Shown here: piece by piece, positions 8,395 through 16,999 of the stretch
Position numbering within the stretch: position 1 is the stretch's first letter
Layout: each line of letters begins with the position of its first letter
NCBI GenBank assembly: GCA_016839745.1
Contig: JAEOTS010000157.1
Coordinates: forward strand, 1-64,000
Source: Promethearchaeota archaeon
GTDB taxonomy: Archaea > Asgardarchaeota > Lokiarchaeia > Sigyniarchaeales > SOKP01
Reading direction: 5' to 3'
DNA: 64,000 bases
The notes under the pieces: model-generated
Seen by the model: only the letters and a program-made list of their open reading frames with translations
What the model was told of the DNA's origin: nothing
Database searches by the model: none
Translations under genes and position numbers: made by a program

Positions 8395-8534
8395 ACGAAG
8401 AATTATAATAATCTTTGATTTAAAATTTATTAAATTAAGGTTTGATAAATTATAATCCAAATTATAAAATATAATAGGCTCTAATTTTAATAATTGATTT
8501 TAACATAAAATATAAACAAAAAGGTGATAATTTA

Positions 8535-9044
8535 ATGGCAAAAATAGCAATTATAGCTACAGATGGCTTTGAGGAAGCAGAACTTATATACCCTTTTTAT
8601 CGGTTAAAAGAAGCGGGGCATGAAAGCGTAATAATTAGCCTTGGAAAAAGACCAATTGAAGGGAAATTTGGATATGTAATGAAACCTACATTTAGAATTG
8701 ATGAAGTGAGCCCCAATGATTACGACGGAGTTATCGTACCAGGTGGAACCAAAAATCCTGATTATTTAAGAAGAAATAAAGATGTTCTTGACTTCGTGCG
8801 TACAATAGACCAACAACATAAGCTAGTTGGTGCGATCTGTCATGCGGGATGGGTACTAATTTCTTCAAAGGTCATAAGAAATAGAAAAGCAACAAGTTAT
8901 TATGCAATAAAGGACGATATGATTAACGCTGGAGCAAATTTTGAAGACACATCGGTAGTGGTTGATGGAAATTTAATAACATCAAGGAAGCCAGATGATT
9001 TACCTGACTTTATGAAAGAAGTCTTAAAATTTATACGAGGTTAG
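8535..9044 (+). CDS. DJ-1/PfpI family protein
   Basis: A 169-aa protein of normal PfpI length. The nucleophile elbow reads VGAICHAGW with Cys102 and His103, and an acidic residue of GFEEAE near position 13 completes the site known from the Pyrococcus PH1704/PfpI proteins. Family members are reported as intracellular peptidases or glyoxal/methylglyoxal deglycases. The start ATG follows AAAGGTGAT by six bases, one of the clearest ribosome binding sites of the window. A short hairpin-like sequence (CACC/GGTG) lies just after the stop. Confidence 0.9.
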   Translation: MAKIAIIATDGFEEAELIYPFYRLKEAGHESVIISLGKRPIEGKFGYVMKPTFRIDEVSPNDYDGVIVPGGTKNPDYLRRNKDVLDFVRTIDQQHKLVGAICHAGWVLISSKVIRNRKATSYYAIKDDMINAGANFEDTSVVVDGNLITSRKPDDLPDFMKEVLKFIRG

Positions 9045-9234
9045 TTCTACGACCGTTTTACACCTACATCTAGGGTGAAACTTTATATTTAAAAATTATT
9101 ATCGAATTTTATGTCAAACCTATAATCTTGAGCGCTTAGAGTATTATAATTCTGAGCCCCTATCTTTAAAATGTTTATTAAACATGAACTATAATTGAAG
9201 TAAATAAAAATTTAAATGAAAAGGTGAAACTAAA

Positions 9235-9765
9235 ATGAATTTAACTTGTACTGGCTGTGGAAATGAAATTGAAACGTTACCTATACAATGTGCACATAGT
9301 CTTAGCAAAAATACCGAAACCAATCAGATGGAGTGCTATATGGAAAATTGCGGAGTTATCTCGATTAATGAATTTATATGTGAGAATTGTTGTACCAAAA
9401 GGAATATCATGAAACTAAACAAAACTTTCGAGCGATTATCCTCAGAAAACGAAGAATTCAAGGAAGAGCTAGCATTTTTCGATAAAAATATCATCCAAAT
9501 AAATACTCCTGACTCTGATTTTAAATTCTGGGTCGAGTTTGGAAAAGGAGTTTATTTATGTGATAAAGGTGTAAAAGATGATGCTCCGATAACATTCATC
9601 ATCCCTAAGAAAAACATGAATCTAATTCTTGAGGGAAAACTGGAAGCTTTCGATGAGTTTTTCAGTGGAAATCTTAAAATTGAAGGGGATCTCCAATACG
9701 GAATAGTTTTTTTTGATATCGTAAAGCTAGCTTCAGAGATTATAAATGAAACAGGAGGGGCTTAA
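9235..9765 (+). CDS. Zinc-ribbon protein with SCP2-like lipid-binding domain
   Basis: A 176-aa protein in two parts. Residues 1-60 have paired cysteines (CTGC, then CYMENC and CENCC), suggesting one or two zinc knuckles. Residues 80-176 look like an SCP-2 sterol-carrier domain: FKFWVEFGKGVYLCD, DAPITFIIPKKNMNLILEGK and FFSGNLKIEGDLQYGI, matching the family pattern in which a beta-strand with G-x-L-K-I-x-G-D precedes the last helix. SCP2 domains bind hydrophobic ligands. Its stop is one base before the TTG start of the GDPD-like gene, so the two are translationally coupled. The start ATG follows AAAGGTGAA. Confidence 0.75.
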   Translation: MNLTCTGCGNEIETLPIQCAHSLSKNTETNQMECYMENCGVISINEFICENCCTKRNIMKLNKTFERLSSENEEFKEELAFFDKNIIQINTPDSDFKFWVEFGKGVYLCDKGVKDDAPITFIIPKKNMNLILEGKLEAFDEFFSGNLKIEGDLQYGIVFFDIVKLASEIINETGGA

Positions 9766-9766
9766 T

Positions 9767-10516
9767 TTGAACAAAACAATTATATGGGGTCATCGAGGGA
9801 CTGGATTCACAGGTACACAAAATACATTCTCTTCTTTTAAGAATGCAATTGATATGGGGGTCGACGGAATAAAAACTGAGCCAAAATTATCAAAAGAAGG
9901 CGAAGTCGTTCTATCTTATTTCAATACGCTAAAAATAAACGGGGAAGACGTTCCAATCCAAGAGTTAACCATAGAAGAAATCAAAAAGTTTAAACTCGAA
10001 AATAACGAGTCAACCCCTACTCTACGCGAAGTTCTCGAAGCGTTTAAAAGCTCAGATATTAAATATAATTTTGATATCGCGAATCCGGAAGAAGGAATAC
10101 AAATCATCAAAACTGCTAAGGAGTATGGATTATTAGATCATGTAGAACTCGCTAAACCTTCCACGCGCCCAGATTCTCTCAGCGATTTTTTTACTGAAAT
10201 TAGAAATTTCGATAAAAATGTTATGTTGGTCAATTCTGTGTTTCTCAAATATTCAGTAATTGAAGATGAACATTTTGAACTCGAAGATATGAGAAAATTA
10301 AACATCAAAGGAATTAATGTTAACTATAATTACGCAGATTTCGAACTTTTTAAAAGAGTTAAAGACCACGGTTTCAAGTTTTGCGTATGGGGCGTTCTTT
10401 TTAAAAGATCGATGCAAAAATTGCTTACCATGAAATATAAGGGTGAATACATTGACGCAATAATGTCAAATCAACCAGATAGATTAGTAAAATTCCGTAA
10501 TGAATTTCAAAGCTAA
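9767..10516 (+). CDS. GDPD-fold protein with altered catalytic residues
   Basis: The ORF track starts at 9746, inside the previous gene. A TTG at 9767 seven bases after GGAGGGG is preferred and gives 249 aa beginning MNKTIIWGHRGTGF. The TIM-barrel order of glycerophosphodiester phosphodiesterases is recognisable: HRG, then TFSSFKNAIDMGVDGI, KLSKEGEVVLSYF and a terminal SNQPDRL. However, the usual E-x-D metal pair reads K-x-E, the second catalytic His of the H-D pair is replaced (SYF), and the internal Glu is Asp (YNFDIANP). It may be a non-hydrolytic member or act differently. It is coupled to the SCP2 gene upstream. Confidence 0.75.
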   Translation: MNKTIIWGHRGTGFTGTQNTFSSFKNAIDMGVDGIKTEPKLSKEGEVVLSYFNTLKINGEDVPIQELTIEEIKKFKLENNESTPTLREVLEAFKSSDIKYNFDIANPEEGIQIIKTAKEYGLLDHVELAKPSTRPDSLSDFFTEIRNFDKNVMLVNSVFLKYSVIEDEHFELEDMRKLNIKGINVNYNYADFELFKRVKDHGFKFCVWGVLFKRSMQKLLTMKYKGEYIDAIMSNQPDRLVKFRNEFQS

Positions 10517-10602
10517 AAATTTTTTTTGTTTTCTACTTTTTTTAACAAACCTTGAAATTAAAGAATTCCGGCCTAATTCTCTATTATTTATTATCACATA
10601 TT

Positions 10603-10797
10603 TTATAAATTTTGAATCAGTCCTAAAATAAAAGGAATTAGAAAAACAATTATTATCCCAAGTAAACTGAAAAGGATAAGTTGATCATTTGGGGGTTTTC
10701 TAATCTCTTCTATAATTACTTTTGTCATTAGTATCAGAGCAATCATTAAAAGTCCAATAAAACTTATTATCAAGAAAAAGGGGGAAGTATTGACCAT
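10603..10797 (-). CDS. Small two-helix membrane protein (64 aa)
   Basis: The track uses a TTG at 10809, but the ATG at 10797 has GGGTGAT just upstream and is the better start. The protein has two hydrophobic helices (FFLIISFIGLLMIALILM and ILFSLLGIIIVFLIPFIL) linked by a short charged loop EEIRKPPNDQ. There is no cleavable signal. The family is not recognised; it may be an orphan membrane protein. Confidence 0.6.
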   Translation of the reverse strand: MVNTSPFFLIISFIGLLMIALILMTKVIIEEIRKPPNDQLILFSLLGIIIVFLIPFILGLIQNL

Positions 10798-10868
10798 TTT
10801 ATCACCCAATTATTATTTTTCTCGATACAATGTATTTTTCTAAAGAAATTAAAAAAAAAATAATAGAT

Positions 10869-11093
10869 TCACTGGGAACTAAAAGTTATAGGTCTGATTT
10901 TTTCTCTTTCCGCTAATTTTGCTGAGTGATCTTTCTTCAGATCAGCTAATTTATTTTGTTTTCCAATTATACTTTTATTTATTTCCATGACATCAGTTTC
11001 AAGATTAGCTAAATCTTTCTGAATTTTAAGATAAGCTTCCTTTGCTTTAGAAATCTTCTCCAACTTAATCAAGAGAAACTTCAGGTTATTCAT
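10869..11093 (-). CDS. Small coiled-coil protein (74 aa)
   Basis: The 74-residue ORF has an almost uninterrupted heptad pattern (KLEKISKAKEAYLKIQKDLA, LETDVMEINKSIIGKQ, LADLKKDHSAKLAEREK). Its start region abuts, on the other strand, a second coiled-coil frame that lacks a start codon. It may be a surviving fragment of a longer coiled-coil gene rather than an independent gene. No ribosome binding site is evident. Confidence 0.45.
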   Translation of the reverse strand: MNNLKFLLIKLEKISKAKEAYLKIQKDLANLETDVMEINKSIIGKQNKLADLKKDHSAKLAEREKIRPITFSSQ

Positions 11094-11252
11094 GATGAAT
11101 TAAAAAGTGTAGATGATAATGGGATCTCAGAAGTATCAAACCAGTTTGAGAAAGAGTTAGTTTCCTTAAATGAAGATAAAGCTAAACTAGAAAAAGAAAT
11201 AACCGACATCCAAGATGAAATTTTGCAATTAAGAAAAATTATTGAGAAATAG
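11013..11252 (+). pseudogene. Coiled-coil ORF remnant without start codon
   Basis: From an upstream TAA at 11010 the plus frame is open to TAG at 11250. Its last 55 codons read as a convincing coiled coil (VSNQFEKELVSLNEDKAKLE, EKEITDIQDEILQLRKII), whereas the first part is antisense to the 74-aa minus-strand coiled coil. There is no ATG, GTG or TTG in frame, so it cannot be translated alone. It is read as a broken gene, possibly separated from its 5' part by an inversion that also made the minus-strand ORF. Confidence 0.4.
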
Positions 11253-11319
11253 ATCTCAATATTTACATCGAGATGGTTAAAGCATATTTTAATTTGAAAT
11301 ACTATAATTCTACTCAATC

Positions 11320-12414
11320 TCACAGCCATCTTTTTCTTTTGAAATAATAAAGCATTATAAAGGCTATTATAATCATTATGAATATTAAGATTGGGTATGC
11401 AAAGGGTTGGGAAATTTCAGGCATATAAGTGAAGTTCATACCATAAAATCCTGCTAAAAACGATAAAGGGATGAAGACTGTTGAAATAATAGTAAGCACT
11501 TTCATAATATCATTCATCCTATTGCTTACACTAGATAAATACATATCTAACATTCCAAAAATTATATCTCGGTAGTTTTCTAAAAGATCAGAAATCCTAA
11601 ATATATGGTCATAGATATCTCTTAAGTAGATTTGCAAATCATCTCTGATTAGATTCGATTGCTCTCGCTGAAGTTTGTTGATTACTTCTCTTATCGGCCA
11701 AATTGATTTTCTTAATTCAAGTGAAGACCTTTTCAATCGATAAACAAGCTGTAAAGTTTCTGGTTCAGGATTTTTTATGAGATTATCTTCCATATTTTCT
11801 ATATCCTCACCTACTTTTTCCAACACAATAAAATAATTATCAATTATAATATCTAGCAAAATGTAAAATAGGTAATCCGCTTTCATTAAACGAACTCTTC
11901 CTTTTGGTACTTCTATTCTCTCGTAAATTGGACTAAAAAGTTTGGTTTCCCGCTCTTGGAAAGAAATTACATAATTCTCTCCTAAAATCAAACTAATTTG
12001 CTCATATTCAAATTCGTCCTCTTCTTGATTCCATACTAGTTTTTTAATAACAACAAAAATATAGCTCCCATAATCTTCTAATTTAGGTCTCTGATTTGGG
12101 CTTAAAATATCTTCTAGAACAAGGGGGTGTAAGCTAAATTGACGACCAATTTCTTCAATGACCTTTACTTCTGCAAGACCGTAGATATCAATCCATCTAG
12201 TTATTTTTTTTTCAATTTTGTTAAGATCTTTCTGAATTTCGCTCAATTCTTGAAAATCATAAAGTTCTTCATTATAATCTGTTATCTTAATTTTAGGTTT
12301 TTCCTTTACCTTATCTCCAGTATATATTAAAGACCCTGGAGGTAGACCAACCTTTTTTTTCCTCTTTTTACTTGACGGAATCACATTTTTTAATGGTTTT
12401 GAAAATATCTTCAA
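11320..12414 (-). CDS. corA: CorA-like magnesium/cobalt transporter
   Basis: A CorA family channel of about 364 aa. The long cytoplasmic part contains the family phrases FSLHPLVLEDILSPNQRPK and YIFVVIKKL, a long stalk helix, and two C-terminal membrane helices. The first helix ends in the signature YGMNF (Gly-Met-Asn), which forms the selectivity filter in pentameric CorA. The C-terminus is basic (KRKRWL). The track start is GTG at 12423; AAGGTGA six bases before TTG at 12414 suggests the start is TTG. An N-terminal basic stretch (SSKKRKKKVG) is longer than usual. Confidence 0.93.
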   Translation of the reverse strand: MKIFSKPLKNVIPSSKKRKKKVGLPPGSLIYTGDKVKEKPKIKITDYNEELYDFQELSEIQKDLNKIEKKITRWIDIYGLAEVKVIEEIGRQFSLHPLVLEDILSPNQRPKLEDYGSYIFVVIKKLVWNQEEDEFEYEQISLILGENYVISFQERETKLFSPIYERIEVPKGRVRLMKADYLFYILLDIIIDNYFIVLEKVGEDIENMEDNLIKNPEPETLQLVYRLKRSSLELRKSIWPIREVINKLQREQSNLIRDDLQIYLRDIYDHIFRISDLLENYRDIIFGMLDMYLSSVSNRMNDIMKVLTIISTVFIPLSFLAGFYGMNFTYMPEISQPFAYPILIFIMIIIAFIMLYYFKRKRWL

Positions 12415-12553
12415 AATTTTCACCTTAATAATATAAAGGGAGGGATAACTAATAATTTAATTAACCAAATTTTAAAATAAAAGTTTTCTTAAAATTGTAA
12501 TATACAACTTATTATCTAAAAGTAATAAAAACCGCGGAGATAAAGGTTTTCTT

Positions 12554-13465
12554 ATGAAAAGAATTTATAAAATAATTGGATGGATATTAATTTTAGGGAT
12601 ATTTGTATTAGTCTACTATTATTTTGGCTTTGAGCAATTATTATTAAATGTTATACTTTTAAATTTGGTTGCCTATGTTGTAAGATCAGTCTCAATTGAT
12701 GTTTTTCAAAGTTTGGTTAAAAATTTATTAATTCGTTATATAATCATGCTAATTATAAATATCGTATGGCTTATATTTCCATTTTGGTTGATTTTTCTCA
12801 TTTCACCAATTTACTTTGTAGCAATTATTTCTTTTCTGGTTGTGGCAATATCTCTAACATTTCAAAATGTAATTAATAATATTGCCTCAGGAGTAATGCT
12901 TTTATCATCAGGGGGTTTTGAGGTTGGCGATCTAGTTGAAACTAATGGAATTATAGGAATTGTAAAAGAAATTACTTTAAACAATTTGAAATTAGTAGAT
13001 TTTGATGGATCAATCACTTATATTCCAAACAAAATCGCCTTTAATTCATCAGTAGTTCGTTATACTCACAAACCAATTCAAAAAGAAAAAAAAATAGAAA
13101 TTTCAGATGTTGTAAAAAATATAGGAAAAATTATTACTGGTGAAAAAAAGTTAACTCGTTATATTAAAGTAGTTGAGCTTTTAGGTTCGATAGATTCCGA
13201 GCAACTTGAAGAATTATTAAAGCCAATATTTGATAAATATGAACCGATTTTTGGAACGCGACCTTATTTCTATGCTAATAACACTGTTAGTGCAATAAAT
13301 ATTCGATTAAGTATTACCATTCAAATTCTTACAGAGGACCCCAAATTAATCTTAACCTACATAGATCCCTTTATGAAAGAAATTCTATTCAAAATTTATG
13401 AAAAAGATATAAATTATGGATGGAAAGCAAATGAAAAAAATAATCAAGAAATAGCATGGAGGTAG
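12554..13465 (+). CDS. MscS-family mechanosensitive channel (first of tandem pair)
   Basis: A 303-aa membrane protein with four or so hydrophobic segments in the first 115 residues, then the MscS core: the pore-lining helix ISLTFQNVINNIASGVMLL, the beta domain GFEVGDLVETNGIIGIVKEI and DGSITYIPNKIAFNSSV, and an alpha/beta C-terminus. This order is standard for MscS homologues, which gate ion efflux under membrane tension. The AAAGGT ribosome binding site precedes ATG. The stop lies seven bases before the start of a second MscS gene, so they form an operon and possibly a heteromeric channel. Confidence 0.88.
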   Translation: MKRIYKIIGWILILGIFVLVYYYFGFEQLLLNVILLNLVAYVVRSVSIDVFQSLVKNLLIRYIIMLIINIVWLIFPFWLIFLISPIYFVAIISFLVVAISLTFQNVINNIASGVMLLSSGGFEVGDLVETNGIIGIVKEITLNNLKLVDFDGSITYIPNKIAFNSSVVRYTHKPIQKEKKIEISDVVKNIGKIITGEKKLTRYIKVVELLGSIDSEQLEELLKPIFDKYEPIFGTRPYFYANNTVSAINIRLSITIQILTEDPKLILTYIDPFMKEILFKIYEKDINYGWKANEKNNQEIAWR

Positions 13466-13472
13466 GTTATAA

Positions 13473-14378
13473 ATGGCTCTTTTTAGTTCAGATTTAGAAG
13501 CACTAATTTATCTACTGATTATCGGGGTAGGGCTATATCTTCTGAATAAGTTGATTTCTGCGACCTTTGGTAAAAGTAAAAAAATCTCTCTTAAACAAAA
13601 AATGATCTTCAATTTTTCTTTAAAAATTGCTACTGTTCTCATAGTAGTATTTTTAGTAATTGAAGGATTTCCAGTTGTTTCTCTTATTGATCCAACTTAC
13701 ACAGCTGTATTTACTGGAGCGATTAGTACCGCTATAGCATTCGCGTCAAGCGGTATATTTGCTAACTTCTTTTCGGGAATTATCATGATGTTAATAAGAC
13801 CTTTTGAAATCGGCGATTTAGTCAAGATTGACGGAGATAAAGGTATTATACGAGAAATAAGTCTAACGAAAATGAAATTAGAAACATTTGATAACTTAAT
13901 CATTGAAAAATCAAATGCCCAAGTTATTTCATCAAAAATAGTAAATTATACAATCAAACTAGGTAAGAAGAAGACTCTTGAAGCTTTTAAACAGAAAATC
14001 TTAGCCCCTCAAGATATTGGTTTCAAGGGTCTTTATGAAGGTATTTCGAGTTCAAAGAACGAATTCGAAGATAATTTAAAAAAAGCCTACGAGTCCTTTT
14101 CAACGAAGATATATCCAAAATTATATAATTTTACTTTTAGAATGTCATTTCCATATCGGGGATTTCGAGTAATCATCGATAAAGTAGCACAACTTTGTGC
14201 TTCATACCATGAGAAGAACATTTTTAGAATAAAACCCCAATTTGATATAGTAGATTATAATGTAAGCATAGTAGTTAAATTTCGATTATTAACATTTAAT
14301 GCCCAAAAAATATTTGATTTTCAACCAAAATTTGCTAACGATGTTTTTAATATAATTCATGAATTTAGAATTCCGTGA
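13473..14378 (+). CDS. MscS-family mechanosensitive channel (second of tandem pair)
   Basis: A 301-aa paralogue of the preceding gene. Two to three N-terminal hydrophobic helices are followed by the pore helix AIAFASSGIFANFFSGIIMM, and by the beta domain PFEIGDLVKIDGDKGIIREI and DNLIIEKSNAQVISSKI. The C-terminal alpha/beta domain is divergent from the first copy. GGAGGTAGG precedes its ATG inside the end of the upstream gene, so the pair is co-translated. The 218 bases after the stop contain a start-less hydrophobic reading frame (about 14411-14680) that I regard as noise or decay. Confidence 0.88.
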   Translation: MALFSSDLEALIYLLIIGVGLYLLNKLISATFGKSKKISLKQKMIFNFSLKIATVLIVVFLVIEGFPVVSLIDPTYTAVFTGAISTAIAFASSGIFANFFSGIIMMLIRPFEIGDLVKIDGDKGIIREISLTKMKLETFDNLIIEKSNAQVISSKIVNYTIKLGKKKTLEAFKQKILAPQDIGFKGLYEGISSSKNEFEDNLKKAYESFSTKIYPKLYNFTFRMSFPYRGFRVIIDKVAQLCASYHEKNIFRIKPQFDIVDYNVSIVVKFRLLTFNAQKIFDFQPKFANDVFNIIHEFRIP

Positions 14379-14596
14379 GGGATCCTTACTTGAAAATTTT
14401 TATAATTTTCATTTATTATTAAATTTCCTCCAGAGTTAAAAACAAAGAAGAAATCAAAAAGAAATTTTTAATCGCTTCAAAATTTTTATTTGGAATCGTG
14501 TTTATTGTCTTACTTATACAATTTTATGAAGGATTCAAGAAAAAAATTAATAGAAATGATATTATCAAAAAAATTACTATTTTGATCGAAATTCTT

Positions 14597-15619
14597 TTAG
14601 TACTTAATATTTTTGAGTTTTTTTTTAACTTTTTTTGCTTTTTTAGGTTGTTTTTTACCTATTTTTACACCCAAACTTAATTGACCTACCTTTTCCTCGG
14701 GGCCTTCCCAAAAAATGTATTTTTTTTCTAAAATTTTAATTTTTTTAATTTTAAATATCAAATATGCCATGAAATTAATAGCAAGAACATTTGATATTAA
14801 AAGAACAAGACTCCCAAATGATAAAAGTGTATTTCCATAAATTAAAGAGACTCCGATATTAACTGCAGGAGGCATCAAGGATACTGCAATAGCAATACCT
14901 ACTAAAGAAGATTGTAGTTTTCCTGTGATGGCAAATCCTACTGCTAAACCCGCACTGATAGATACGATCAAATCAAAAATCGTCGGAAAATTTCTAATCA
15001 TCATTTCATGTGTTATGGAAGGTGTACCAAAAATAAGGAATGCTAAGCTTGCGAGTAAAATGCCTATTAAAATTGCTATTAAAATACTAATTATTTGCCC
15101 AAATATTCCTTTATTGACTAATCGATAATTTTTGCTTATTATTCCATATGAAACACCTAGAATAGGACCCATTAATGGAGATATGATCATTGCCCCGATA
15201 ATAATCGCAGAAGAATTTAAAATTAGCCCTGATCCTGCGATAAGAGCAGCTATTATAATGAAGAAATAATAATCAAATTTTAAATCCATTCCCTCCTTTA
15301 TTGAGGATTTGATTTCTTCTATGGATACTCTGCTTGAAAGCTCTTCGGAAAGTTCTGTTTGTTCTTCTTTTTGTTCTGGAATCGTTGCTTGTAATTTTAG
15401 TATATCTATTATCCCAAATTCGATTCCTACTCCGATTTCATTCAGTGTTTCAAGTACTTTAGGAACCATATTCCTTGGGCAACGGATTATGACTAATGAA
15501 TTATTAGCACCCTCCAATAAAATAATACTTTTAATATTAAGCGTTTCATTTAGAGCTTTAATTAAGGATTCTTTATTTTTTACTGGTTCATTAGGAAAAC
15601 TTATCTGAATTTGACTCAT
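14597..15619 (-). CDS. DUF389 family membrane protein
   Basis: A 340-aa protein. Residues 1-85 form a ferredoxin-like soluble domain (MSQIQISFPNEPVKNKESL, LVIIRCPRNMVPKVLE). From about 115 it has six hydrophobic helices, with the DUF389 signature SSAIIIGAMIISPLMGPILG and later GLAVGFAITGKLQSSLVGIAIAVSLMPPAVN. The C-terminus is very lysine-rich (KKQPKKAKKVKKKLK). The molecular function of the family is unknown; it is found widely in archaea and bacteria and is presumed to be a transporter or signalling protein. It converges with the MscS operon. Confidence 0.88.
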   Translation of the reverse strand: MSQIQISFPNEPVKNKESLIKALNETLNIKSIILLEGANNSLVIIRCPRNMVPKVLETLNEIGVGIEFGIIDILKLQATIPEQKEEQTELSEELSSRVSIEEIKSSIKEGMDLKFDYYFFIIIAALIAGSGLILNSSAIIIGAMIISPLMGPILGVSYGIISKNYRLVNKGIFGQIISILIAILIGILLASLAFLIFGTPSITHEMMIRNFPTIFDLIVSISAGLAVGFAITGKLQSSLVGIAIAVSLMPPAVNIGVSLIYGNTLLSFGSLVLLISNVLAINFMAYLIFKIKKIKILEKKYIFWEGPEEKVGQLSLGVKIGKKQPKKAKKVKKKLKNIKY

Positions 15620-15716
15620 TTTTTAACACATGTTTTACTTTTTCGAAGGAGTTTCTCACAAGTTTATTTTAAATATTTTTCTAAAGAGTTAAATTAATTT
15701 ATACAAACCAATTTAA

Positions 15717-15860
15717 AACTTTTTTCTAGATTTTTTCTTCGTTATAGATCCTGAAATTCATGTAAAGAGGTTATCCACTCAACTAGATATTAAAGGGGAT
15801 TATTTAGACACTGTAGACTTTCACGGTAAAAATTTCATTAAGAATAGAGTACTTATTTAA
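15717..15860 (+). pseudogene. Gene remnant without start codon (region 15620-16720)
   Basis: After a TAA at 15714 the frame is open for 47 codons to TAA at 15858 and reads LDFFFVIDPEIHVKRLSTQL followed by DIKGDYLDTVDFHGKNF, which looks like real protein with balanced composition, unlike the flanking DNA. No ATG, GTG or TTG is in frame, so it is probably the 3' end of a decayed gene. It is the first of three such fragments in a 1.1-kb stretch without an intact gene. Confidence 0.35.
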
Positions 15861-15953
15861 TCTCTAATTTCAACTAAGCACATTATTATGAAGTTTTACC
15901 ACCTTTTCTTCCAATTCGGCTTAGATATTTTTGTTTTTTTTGGTTTAACGGTT

Positions 15954-16292
15954 TTACATAAATAGTAAATCGTCGAAGACTACTATTTGATCTAACTGAG
16001 GGCGAAATATAAATTTATAATATTTTTTTTTCCAATAAAAACGCAGACTATTAAGGTACACTTTTAATTCTGAAATTTGCTCGGGTTTAATTTCTGTAAA
16101 TGAACTTATTATGGGTTCTTCCGTAGTAAATTCTATAATTCTTTTAAGTAAAGAACCATCATTTTTCAAAAGATAGATTGTTCCATTTAAATAAGCGTTA
16201 TTTTCCTCATTGTAAGTTAGCCCGAGATATTGAGCATATAAGTGAAAATACTGGCGAATCTTAGCTATTAGTTCATATATTTGAATTATTAC
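15954..16292 (-). pseudogene. Decayed hypothetical gene (track ORF 15954-16169 is its 3' part)
   Basis: The ORF track shows only 71 aa from a TTG at 16169. The same frame is open for 41 more codons back to a TGA at 16295, and the extra part (IRQYFHLYAQYLGLTYNEEN, LNGTIYLLKNDGS) reads as natural protein continuous with the rest (IIEFTTEEPIISSFTEIKPE). There is no ATG upstream. The gene is therefore probably 5'-truncated, or uses the TTG within a hydrophobic strand. The family is not recognised. Confidence 0.4.
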
Positions 16293-16648
16293 TCACACAT
16301 AATCAACATAAATCCATTGCTAAACAACTTCGAAATAAAACTGATAAAATCGATAATAGGATTGTATATATTTGGGAGGGTCTTAGCAATGAAATAATTT
16401 TAGAATTGAATCGTAGGTTTCGAGACAGACAAATGCTATCTAAAGGTGAATTTCTTATGAAATATTACAAAAACTTTTATGCACATAAATATAAACCACA
16501 TTTTAAAAAAACTGAAGCTGATTGCCCCAATTTCTGGTTTTGGTACAAAAATTACTATTTGAGGGAAAGAAAATCTTTATTTTATAAACTCAACAGATTC
16601 TATAAAAAGAGATTTAAGAATGACAATTTTTTAATTAAAAATCTCTAA
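16265..16648 (+). pseudogene. Decayed hypothetical gene (track ORF 16406-16648 is its 3' part)
   Basis: The frame is open from 16265, just after a TAG, to TAA at 16646, giving 127 codons. The sequence reads naturally throughout (HKSIAKQLRNKTDKIDNRIV, YIWEGLSNEIILELNRRF, CPNFWFWYKNYYLRE) although the first usable start is a TTG near the middle at 16406. It is rich in Lys, Arg, Tyr and Phe. It is either a 5'-truncated pseudogene or a small gene starting at TTG without a ribosome binding site. Its 5' end overlaps the minus-strand remnant by 28 bases. Confidence 0.4.
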
Positions 16649-16720
16649 ATTTATTAAATTTTTTTAGATGTAAACATTTCTATTACTTAAATTAAAAAAA
16701 ATATATAGTGATTTTAAAGT

Positions 16721-16999
16721 ATGTTCGATAAGAACTTTTTAAATAAAATTAGCCAAGAAAAAGCGAAATGGGAAGAAAAACATAAAAATGCGAAAGAACG
16801 AGATGTGAAGTTTGTAACCGATTCTGAAATCCCTATCAAGCAATTATATACTCCTTTAGATGTAAAGGGTGATTATTTGGGAAGCATAGGCTTTCCTGGA
16901 GAGCCTCCGTACACCCGGGGTGTATACCCAAATATGTATCGTGGTCGCCTATGGACGATGCGGTTATTCTCGGGACATGGAAAAAGTATTTCAATTTAG
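16721..16999 (+). CDS. Methylmalonyl-CoA mutase-like large subunit, N-terminal part (frame interrupted)
   Basis: This frame encodes the N-terminal 87 residues of a B12-dependent acyl-CoA mutase: KWEEKHKNAKERDVKFVTDS, IPIKQLYTPLDVKGDY, then GEPPYTRGVYPNMYRGRLW and TMRLFSGHG, the conserved substrate-binding opening of the family. After the Gly codon GGA at 16979 the frame runs into a 31-nt insertion and stops at TAG 16997. The rest of the enzyme continues in another frame from 17013. Removing 31 bases restores SGHG-SPEETN, the family consensus, and a 557-aa protein of normal length. Confidence 0.8.
   Translation: MFDKNFLNKISQEKAKWEEKHKNAKERDVKFVTDSEIPIKQLYTPLDVKGDYLGSIGFPGEPPYTRGVYPNMYRGRLWTMRLFSGHGKSISI

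Noticed and set aside
9746-9766. Track start of the GDPD-like gene
   Set aside because: It lies inside the upstream gene and before the GGAGGGG site; TTG 9767 is better placed.
14411-14680. Hydrophobic ORF after the second MscS gene (track 14498-14680)
   Set aside because: Starts at an unsupported GTG, has poly-Phe composition from a T-rich tract and overlaps the 3' end of the DUF389 gene antisense.
16984-16999. Simple sequencing error explaining the mutase frameshift
   Set aside because: One base fewer in the A-run would restore the frame but leave ten extra residues at a conserved site; the exact 31-base fit to consensus, hairpin and repeats make a plain error less likely, though it is not excluded.
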